Origin: a bacterium
GTDB lineage: Bacteria; Myxococcota_A; Bradymonadia; UBA7976; UBA1532
Assembly: GCA_030426085.1 (NCBI GenBank)
Contig: JAUHYW010000003.1
Span: forward strand, 207,969 to 271,968
Reading direction: 5' to 3'
DNA length: 64,000 nt
Both the position numbers and the translations under genes were made by a program. The notes below the pieces were generated by a model that did no database searches, was not told where the DNA came from, and was given only the letters and a program-made list of their open reading frames with translations. This document shows, piece by piece, positions 58,211 through 64,000 of this stretch; the stretch's first letter is position 1; each line of letters begins with the position of its first letter.

Positions 58211-60574
58211 ATGCCCCCGACCGCCCACCGTGGCCCGCTCGCCCGGCGGACCGCCTACAGCCCGCTGGCCGGCGTGATCCTGCTCGCCCCGCTGCTGCTG
58301 GGCGGCACCCGCCCCGCGGTGCAGATCGCGCTCGCCGGATGCGCCGCGGCCGCCGTCCTGTGGGCCCTGCGCCACGCGCGACCCGACCCGCCCGTATGGC
58401 TCTGGATCCCGCTCCTGATCGCCGGCTGGGGCCTCGCGCAGTGCGTGCCGCTGCCGCCGTCGATCTCCGGCAGCCCGTGGCGGACCGGCTGGGGCCCGAT
58501 CTCGCTCGACGTGCCCGCGACGCTCATCGCCACCGCCCACCAGGCCGCCTTCGCCCTCGTCGCCATCGCGGCCCACGCCGCCGACGCCCGCGGCCGCCGG
58601 GCCCTGGGCCGCGCCCTGATCCGAACCGCCGGGCTGACCGCCGCCATCGGCCTCGTCCACTGGGCCGCCGGCGCGCAGCACATCTTCGGCCTCGTACCGC
58701 CCCTCGACCGCCCGGCGCTGTCGGGCTACTTCTCGGTCTTCGTCAACCCCAACACGCTCGCCGGCTTCCTGGTGCTCGGCGCCGCCCTCGCGCTGGGCCG
58801 CTTCGCCGCCGCCGGGAGCGAGCCGGGGCGCCGCCGGGCCGCCGCCCTCGGGGTGCTCGCCGCGGGTGGCGCGGTGCTCTCCGGATCCCGGGGCGGCCAA
58901 GCGGCCCTGGTGCTGGCGGCCCTGATCTTCGGCGCGCTGGCCTTCACCCACCGGGCCCGGGTGGGCGAGGAGCGCGCCCGACGACCCCGCGCGGTGGCCA
59001 TCGGCGCGGCCATCGGGGCCCTCTCGGCGATCACCGCCGCCGTGCTGCTGCTGCCCGATTGGGGCGCCGACCCCCGCCTCGACGGGCGCCTGCGTACGTG
59101 GCGCGAGTGCCTGCCGCTGCTGGCCGACGTCTGGCCCGTGGGCATCGGTCGGGGCGCCTTCGGAACGGTGTTCCCGACGGCGCAGCAGGCACCCGTCGAC
59201 GGTACTGTGACCCACCCCGAGACCATCGGCCTCCAGCTCGCGCTGGAGTGGGGCGCCCCGGCCGCGCTCGCCGCGCTCGCCGCGGGGATCGGCGCGTGGC
59301 TCGTCGCTTTCCGTCGGAGCCGCCGCGCCTTCGACCCGACCCGCTGGGGGCTCGTCGCCGGCCTGGCCGCCGTCGGCGCTCAGCAGATGGTCGACTTCGG
59401 CTTCGAAGCGATGGGGCTGTCGCTCCCGGTCGCCGCCGCGCTGGGCCTCGCGCTCGGCCCGACCGGGCAGCCCGAGCCGTCGGCGCAGCCCGCGCAGCCC
59501 GGGAGCCGAACACCGATCGCGGCAGCGGCCCTCGCGCTGCTGCTGCTGGCGCTCATCGGCGGCCCCTGGGCGCTGCGCCACACCGCGGACGCCGACGTCG
59601 CCCGCATCCGAGAAGCCGCCGACGTCGCCGCCGTGCAGACCGCCGCCGATCACGCCCTGGCCCGTCACCCGCCCGACGCCCTGGCGCCGCTGACCGCCGC
59701 CGTCCGCCTGGCCGCGCTCGGCGCCCCCGGCGCGATGACCCTGGCCCGACTGAATCAGGCCCTGTCTCGGGCGCCGGCCGATCACCGCCCACACCTGCTC
59801 GCCGCCCGCCTCCTGCGTGGGGACCGCCCGGCCCAGGCGGCGGTCGAGTACCGGATGGCCATCGGGCGAGCGCCGTGGCACGCGCTGCGCCTCGTCCGGG
59901 AGGCAGCCACGCTGCGCGCGCCGGGCCATCTGGCCCGCGCCGTCCCGCCCGACCAGCGCGGGCGGCTCGGCGAGGTCCTGCTCGAAGCGGGCCGCGCCGC
60001 CGACGCCCGCGACGCGATGGCGGCGATCCTGCTCGTCGAGCCCACCGAGCGCGTCGCCCGCCACATCCACGCCCGAGCCTGTCTGCAGCTCGGCGACGCG
60101 CCCTGCGTCGAGGGCGATATCGGATGGCTGGACGCCCACGGCCCGCCCGCCGCGGCGCACGCCCTGCGGGCCCGGCTGGCGCTGCGCGAGGGCGACGCCG
60201 ACTCCGCCGCGCGAGCTGCCGACGCCGCGCTGGCCGCAGCGCCCGAGGACCCCGGCGCGCGCCGCCTCGCCGCCGAGGTCGCGGGCGCCCGAGGTGATCT
60301 GGAGGCGGCCCGGGGGCACTACACCGCCTTGTTCCGGCGGGTCGGCAGCCAGCCGGCCGCCGCCGCGGAGGTCCTCGCCATCTGGGGTCGCCTCGAACGG
60401 CGCCTCGGCGACCCGGCCCGCGGGCGGCGCATGCTGAAGCAGGCCGCCCACCTCGACCCGCGCTTCGCCGCCGAGGCGGCCCGCGCCCGGGACACCGCCG
60501 CGCCGACGCTTGCGCCCCGACGACCGCCGCCCCAGACTGACGGCATGCGCGCCCCCGCTCCATCGGGTCCATGA
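58211..60574 (+). CDS. O-antigen ligase-like membrane protein with TPR domain
   Basis: 787 residues. The first ~440 form about 11-12 membrane helices with a Wzy/WaaL-type core (FVNPNTLAGFL, LSGSRGGQAAL, GIGRGAFGTVFP, THPETIGLQLALEWG). After a last hydrophobic segment (about 440-460) the C-terminal 300 residues are Ala-rich helical repeats of TPR type, probably periplasmic. Such ligase/polymerase proteins transfer polysaccharide to lipid A core or protein, and TPR-tailed forms are common in delta-type bacteria. Coupled to the PagL-like gene by an ATGA overlap. Confidence 0.85.
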   Translation: MPPTAHRGPLARRTAYSPLAGVILLAPLLLGGTRPAVQIALAGCAAAAVLWALRHARPDPPVWLWIPLLIAGWGLAQCVPLPPSISGSPWRTGWGPISLDVPATLIATAHQAAFALVAIAAHAADARGRRALGRALIRTAGLTAAIGLVHWAAGAQHIFGLVPPLDRPALSGYFSVFVNPNTLAGFLVLGAALALGRFAAAGSEPGRRRAAALGVLAAGGAVLSGSRGGQAALVLAALIFGALAFTHRARVGEERARRPRAVAIGAAIGALSAITAAVLLLPDWGADPRLDGRLRTWRECLPLLADVWPVGIGRGAFGTVFPTAQQAPVDGTVTHPETIGLQLALEWGAPAALAALAAGIGAWLVAFRRSRRAFDPTRWGLVAGLAAVGAQQMVDFGFEAMGLSLPVAAALGLALGPTGQPEPSAQPAQPGSRTPIAAAALALLLLALIGGPWALRHTADADVARIREAADVAAVQTAADHALARHPPDALAPLTAAVRLAALGAPGAMTLARLNQALSRAPADHRPHLLAARLLRGDRPAQAAVEYRMAIGRAPWHALRLVREAATLRAPGHLARAVPPDQRGRLGEVLLEAGRAADARDAMAAILLVEPTERVARHIHARACLQLGDAPCVEGDIGWLDAHGPPAAAHALRARLALREGDADSAARAADAALAAAPEDPGARRLAAEVAGARGDLEAARGHYTALFRRVGSQPAAAAEVLAIWGRLERRLGDPARGRRMLKQAAHLDPRFAAEAARARDTAAPTLAPRRPPPQTDGMRAPAPSGP

Positions 60575-61764
60575 TGCTGGCCCTGCTCGTCGCGCTGCTG
60601 GCCCCGCCCGGCCCGCAGGCCCCGGCCCGATTCGAACTACACGCCGGCTGGACGTGCCACACCCGTTCCGACTGCGCCAGCGGCCTCGCCGAGCTGAACC
60701 CGGGCTACCGTCTCCGGCTGACGCCGCGAGCGACCGTGTCCGCCGACTTCGCCCTGACCCTGCCCCACGGCGTCCGCGGCACCCGGGACGCCCGGACCGC
60801 CGGCGGCGGCGGCAGCGTGGGTTGGCGCTGGCATCTCCTGCCCGACCGACCGCTGTTCGACCCCTTCTTCGAACTCATCGGCGGCGTCGTCGTGCACGCC
60901 GCCCAGTGGCCGCCCGGCGGATCGCATTACATCCTGCGCCGCGGGGTCGCCCTCGGCCTCACCCTGAACCCGACCCCGACCTTCGCCATCAGCCTCGGCG
61001 TGCGCCAGCAGCACCTCTCCAACGGCCAGGGGCTCGGCCCCCACAACCCGTCCTTCGACGGCCTCGGCGCCTTCCTCGGCGTCGGCGTCCTGCCCCACGC
61101 GGTGAACCACCCGCTGCCGCACGTGCTCGACGACGACGTGCTGCCTTCGACCCGAGCCGTGGTCCAGGCGCAAGCGTCGCTGCTCGAAGCCAACGGCGAA
61201 TGGGGGGTCGGGCTGCGCGCGGAAGGGCGGGTGGCCCTGACCCCCGGCGTGTGGACCCAGATCCGGGTCGATGCCGGCCGGCTGGTCGGGCTGGACTTCG
61301 TCGGCGGCGAGTTGGATCTGGCGTGGCAGACGACCCGGGGCGCAGTGGGGCTCACCGGCGGCATGCAGCTCTTCGCCGGCCTGAGACAGAGCGCGGTCGC
61401 GGCCCAGGCCGAGTGGTACGCCGATCGCCTGTCGACCATCGCCCTGCGCGTCGGCCACCGCGTCGCGACCCTCGCCCCCGCCGCCACCGACGCGCGACTC
61501 GCGTGGCGGGTGCACCCGGCGCCGTGGCTCGCGCTCGATCTGGGCGCCGAGTACACGTTCGACGATCGACCCGACGAGCTCGACCGGATCGAACCCGCCG
61601 TGGGATTCGAACTGGCCCCGCCGTGGCTCGGGGACCTCGGGATCACCCTCGCGGTCGAGCGCCAGGTCGACGACCTGCGCGTGTTCAGCTTGCGCTACAC
61701 CGGCGGCGCCGCGACCGACCTGCGTCGTCGATACCGGGCCGGGGGGCTACAACCGCTCCGGTGA
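60571..61764 (+). CDS. PagL-like lipid A deacylase (acyloxyacyl hydrolase) with C-terminal extension
   Basis: 397 residues, signal peptide to about residue 18. Residues 20-185 match the PagL barrel plan, with the catalytic His-x-Ser motif QQHLSNGQ (His148, Ser150) followed by N-P-S-F-D-G-L-G, the usual position of the motif in PagL. This family removes an ester-linked acyl chain from lipid A in the outer membrane. Unlike PagL (about 185 residues), there are some 210 extra residues of beta-rich, barrel-like sequence after it. Starts at ATG 60571 or 60574. Context with the O-antigen ligase supports an LPS role. Confidence 0.72.
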   Translation: MMLALLVALLAPPGPQAPARFELHAGWTCHTRSDCASGLAELNPGYRLRLTPRATVSADFALTLPHGVRGTRDARTAGGGGSVGWRWHLLPDRPLFDPFFELIGGVVVHAAQWPPGGSHYILRRGVALGLTLNPTPTFAISLGVRQQHLSNGQGLGPHNPSFDGLGAFLGVGVLPHAVNHPLPHVLDDDVLPSTRAVVQAQASLLEANGEWGVGLRAEGRVALTPGVWTQIRVDAGRLVGLDFVGGELDLAWQTTRGAVGLTGGMQLFAGLRQSAVAAQAEWYADRLSTIALRVGHRVATLAPAATDARLAWRVHPAPWLALDLGAEYTFDDRPDELDRIEPAVGFELAPPWLGDLGITLAVERQVDDLRVFSLRYTGGAATDLRRRYRAGGLQPLR

Positions 61765-61770
61765 ACCGGC

Positions 61771-63258
61771 TCACCGTCGGCCCGGGGCGGCGATCGCGAT
61801 CATCCACAGATAGACCGTCGCCAGCAGCGGACCCGCGAGCCCGGCGGCGACGAACAGCGCCGCCCAGCCACCCACCGCGCGATGCAAGTGCAGGGCCTGC
61901 ACCGTCGACAGCACGAGGTCGGTCAGCGTAGCCCCCGCGAGCAGCATCGCCAGCCGCCGGGCGACCGGCCGACCTCGGGCGACCAACCGGGCCAGCCCCA
62001 GCAGCGCCAGCGCCATGACCCCGTCGAAGACGACCCACGCCGCCTGGATGCTGCGGTCACCGAACCACCGGTCGCCATCGCTCAGCGCCAGCAGGACCGT
62101 CCATGGCACCAACCCGGCGGCCAGCGTCACCAGACCCCGGGCCCACCACCGGGGCGGCACCCGCGACAGCAGCCGCCCCAATGTGCCGAGCACGAACGCG
62201 CCCAGGCCGCCGTCGGCGAACGCGGTCAGCACCGCCACGAGCGTGCGGGCTCTCACCGGGCCGGGGCAGGCGACGACGAACTGCGGGGTCCAGCGATCGG
62301 GTCGGAAGCGCTGCTTGAAGCGCCGCACCCCGCGAAAGTCGTAGAGCGGGCCGGCGTTCGAGGCGCAGAAGCGCAGGAATCCACGCAGCGTGCGCTGGGG
62401 CCCCGGGCCGGGCTCGACCCCGGCCAGCGGCGCCATGCCCAGCGTCGCGTAGGCGTCGCCCCGAGCCCGAGCGTCGACCATGGCGGTGTGGATGAGCAAC
62501 TCGGCGGTCCCGTTGGGCGCGTCGGGCACCCGGCAGACGTCTTCGAAGAACCACCCTCGCCGCCCATACACCGGGATCGCCGCGAGGAAGCCCACCGGCT
62601 CGTCCCCCCACTCGGCGATGTAATACCGCCGCCGCTCGGGCAGAGTGAACGGCTCGAGGTCGACCATGAACCGCATCACGCTCATGCGGCGTGAGGCCAG
62701 CCACCGGTCGAGCACCCGATCGATCTGGGCCCTCAGCGACCCCGGGTGACGGGCGATGTCCTCCGCCTCGATGCGCCGCACCCGCACCCCCTTGTTGCGG
62801 GCCCGGTTGACCTGCTGCCGCAAGCTGCGCCGCCGCCGGCCGGCGATGTCGTAGCGCGCAGGGTCGAAGTCGGGCTGCTCGGCGATCCGCAGGACGCCGT
62901 GGGGCACGCCGCCCACCTCCAGCGCGTCGACGAATGCCCGCTCGACACCGAAGAAGCAGACCCCCCGACCCGCCGCCCTCGACACCTGGACGAACCGCTC
63001 GACCACGCCCGCCCGTTCATCGGGCGGGCACACCGGCTCACCGGCCACCACCCGATGACCCGCCGCCTCGACGTACGCCACCACCGCCGACGGCTGCGCG
63101 TCGCCATCCGTCCGATCGAACCAGTAGAGATTGCCCCGCTCGAGGATCTGAAACCCGGTCGCGTGATGTCCGTGCCGCTCGAGCAGCGCCAGCGCCAGCG
63201 CCCGCTCACCCTCCGGCGACGGGCTGTGCCAGCCCTGCGCCCCGTCGACGTCGCTCAC
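61771..63258 (-). CDS. DUF2156 (MprF-catalytic-like) acyltransferase with C-terminal membrane helices
   Basis: 495 residues. Residues 1-~320 form the tandem GNAT-like DUF2156 domain known from the soluble part of MprF, lysyl-phosphatidylglycerol synthase (GNLYWFDRTDG, VVAGEPVCPPDE, GRRRRSLRQQVNRARNKGV, LATLGMAPLAG-like ATLGMAPLAGVEPG, LYDFRGVRRFKQRFRP). Five or so membrane helices follow (about 335-490). In MprF the membrane part comes first, so the order is reversed here. Aminoacylation of lipids is possible but the substrate is unknown. The stop is 6 bp from the convergent PagL-like gene. Confidence 0.83.
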   Translation of the reverse strand: MSDVDGAQGWHSPSPEGERALALALLERHGHHATGFQILERGNLYWFDRTDGDAQPSAVVAYVEAAGHRVVAGEPVCPPDERAGVVERFVQVSRAAGRGVCFFGVERAFVDALEVGGVPHGVLRIAEQPDFDPARYDIAGRRRRSLRQQVNRARNKGVRVRRIEAEDIARHPGSLRAQIDRVLDRWLASRRMSVMRFMVDLEPFTLPERRRYYIAEWGDEPVGFLAAIPVYGRRGWFFEDVCRVPDAPNGTAELLIHTAMVDARARGDAYATLGMAPLAGVEPGPGPQRTLRGFLRFCASNAGPLYDFRGVRRFKQRFRPDRWTPQFVVACPGPVRARTLVAVLTAFADGGLGAFVLGTLGRLLSRVPPRWWARGLVTLAAGLVPWTVLLALSDGDRWFGDRSIQAAWVVFDGVMALALLGLARLVARGRPVARRLAMLLAGATLTDLVLSTVQALHLHRAVGGWAALFVAAGLAGPLLATVYLWMIAIAAPGRR

Positions 63259-63815
63259 GACAGCCCGGCGCGCACGTCCATCAAGGCGAAGCCGAGCAGG
63301 TTCTGCCCCTGCCAGCGGGCCGGATCGACCGCCCGTGGGTCGTCGCGCCGCAGGCCGATGCCCCAGATCCGGTCGTAGGGGCTCGCCTCGACGAGCACCG
63401 CCGCCCCCGTGCCCCCGAGGAAGGCGGCCAGCTCGGGGTATCGGCGGAACTTGTGACGGTTGCCCTCGACCACGATCGCCCGGCGCTCCGCGGCCCAGGC
63501 GCGCTCATCGAACCCGCGCACGCGGCGCCCGATCCGCTTCGCCGCCGCCGGTGAGGGATCCTGAAACACGGCCTCGAACGCCTCATCGTCTCCGAAGAGC
63601 CGGGCCTTGCCGGCCATCATCCAGTGCTCGGCCGTCGGATACAGCCGGCCCTTCACGGTGAAGGGCGCTGCGTACCACTGGCTGAGGCACGCCGCCCCGA
63701 CCCGACCATCGCCCCGCGGAGTATGCCCCCAGAAGAACAGCAGCTCCGGCCGCACACCCTCGGCCCACGCGGCGCGCAGCGCGGCCAGATCGGTCAGGTG
63801 AGGCGGTGGGTGCAT
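63255..63815 (-). CDS. NADAR (YbiA/RibX-like) N-glycosidase family protein
   Basis: 186 residues. Family motifs: LFFWGHTP, CLSQWYAAPFTVKG, YPTAEHWMMAGKARLFGD, AWAAERRAIVVEGNRHKF and LVEASPYDRIWGIGL. YbiA-type proteins cleave the N-glycosidic bond of early riboflavin intermediates, and NADAR proteins can remove ADP-ribose from guanine (established for the family); which applies here is open. Start ATG 63815; its stop overlaps the DUF2156 start by 4 nt (ATGA), so the two are coupled. Confidence 0.92.
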   Translation of the reverse strand: MHPPPHLTDLAALRAAWAEGVRPELLFFWGHTPRGDGRVGAACLSQWYAAPFTVKGRLYPTAEHWMMAGKARLFGDDEAFEAVFQDPSPAAAKRIGRRVRGFDERAWAAERRAIVVEGNRHKFRRYPELAAFLGGTGAAVLVEASPYDRIWGIGLRRDDPRAVDPARWQGQNLLGFALMDVRAGLS

Positions 63816-63886
63816 GGCGCCAAGGTAGACGCTGCCCTCCGGGAAGTCGAGCCCGCCCGAGGCGGCTGTGGGCCATTCGAAAAGAC

Positions 63887-63919
63887 GAAGCCCCGAGCAA
63901 CAGAGTTGCTCGGGGCTTC
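63887..63919 (-). terminator. Intrinsic terminator of the rRNA operon
   Basis: Perfect 15-bp stem (arms 63887-63901 and 63905-63919) with a 3-nt loop, about 7 bp past the 5S end on the minus strand, followed by G-T-C-T-T-T-T-C. It separates the rRNA operon from the NADAR gene downstream. Confidence 0.92.
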
Positions 63920-63925
63920 GGGATG

Positions 63926-64000
63926 GGCTCCGGCGGCGACCTACTCTCCCACACAGTGACCCGTGCAGTACCATCGGCGCTGAGAGGCTTGACTTCCGAG
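63926..64000 (-). rRNA. rrf: 5S ribosomal RNA, 3' part (cut by window edge)
   Basis: The minus strand reads through GCGCCGATGGTACTGC and GTGGGAGAGTAGGTCGCCGC, the conserved 3' half of bacterial 5S rRNA. The 5' half lies outside. The 3' end is set at about 63926 by analogy and is uncertain by a few bases. The terminator directly after it supports this as the last gene of an rRNA operon. Confidence 0.93.

Overview
The window is a very GC-rich (roughly 70-75 % by eye), gene-dense stretch of a Gram-negative bacterial chromosome. Envelope genes point to an outer membrane: beta-barrel candidates, a PagL-like lipid A deacylase, an O-antigen ligase, and lipoproteins with long Pro/Asp/Ala linkers. The linker style, the FHA-sigma54 regulator, the DUF2914 protein and the menaquinone pathway resemble Myxococcota and related former Deltaproteobacteria; this placement is inference, as no marker gene in the window settles it. 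The right edge runs into the 3' end of a 5S rRNA on the minus strand, so an rRNA operon lies just outside.

Layout. 1-5.7 kb: start of a minus-strand gene, a GH92 mannosidase lipoprotein (+), then three exported proteins (-). 5.7-21.1 kb: a three-gene minus-strand lipogenesis operon made of a giant type I fatty acid synthase (3281 aa), AcpS and a single-chain biotin-dependent acyl-CoA carboxylase (1722 aa), joined by two ATGA overlaps. 21.1-23.4 kb: an SRPBCC gene divergent from an ArsR-SRPBCC pair, with clear operator dyads, followed by a 555-bp non-coding stretch holding a 114-bp tandem repeat. 23.4-35.3 kb: a minus-strand menaquinone operon (isochorismate synthase, menD, menA, menC, menE, polyprenyl diphosphate synthase, DAHP synthase, menG), then a protein of unknown function and a membrane-fused spermidine-synthase-like protein. 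It is divergent from a GbsR/MarR-type regulator that has a leader peptide.

36-44 kb: a zinc-ribbon mini-protein, an FHA-sigma54 activator, two small exported proteins, a membrane protein with a PspA homologue, a VWA protein, and a divergent OmpR-type two-component pair. 44-51 kb: an acetate kinase-PduL fusion (-), then NAD+ synthase, a VOC protein, an OPT transporter and a DUF2868 protein (+). 52-54.7 kb: a mosaic gene relic wedged between the DUF2868 gene and its usual partner, a DUF3482 GTPase. 54.7-61.8 kb (+): an extensin-like lipoprotein, a membrane-anchored unknown, cysteine synthase, an O-antigen ligase/TPR protein and the PagL-like protein. 61.8-63.8 kb (-): a DUF2156 membrane protein coupled to a NADAR protein, then the rRNA terminator and 5S.

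The most notable items are the self-contained type I lipogenesis operon outside its usual phylum, the AckA-PduL fusion, the mosaic relic at 52.2-53.1 kb, a rare-codon operator-like island inside the isochorismate synthase gene, and a peptide motif shared by the VWA protein and the neighbouring sensor kinase. All family names come from recognising motifs by eye; no database search was run.
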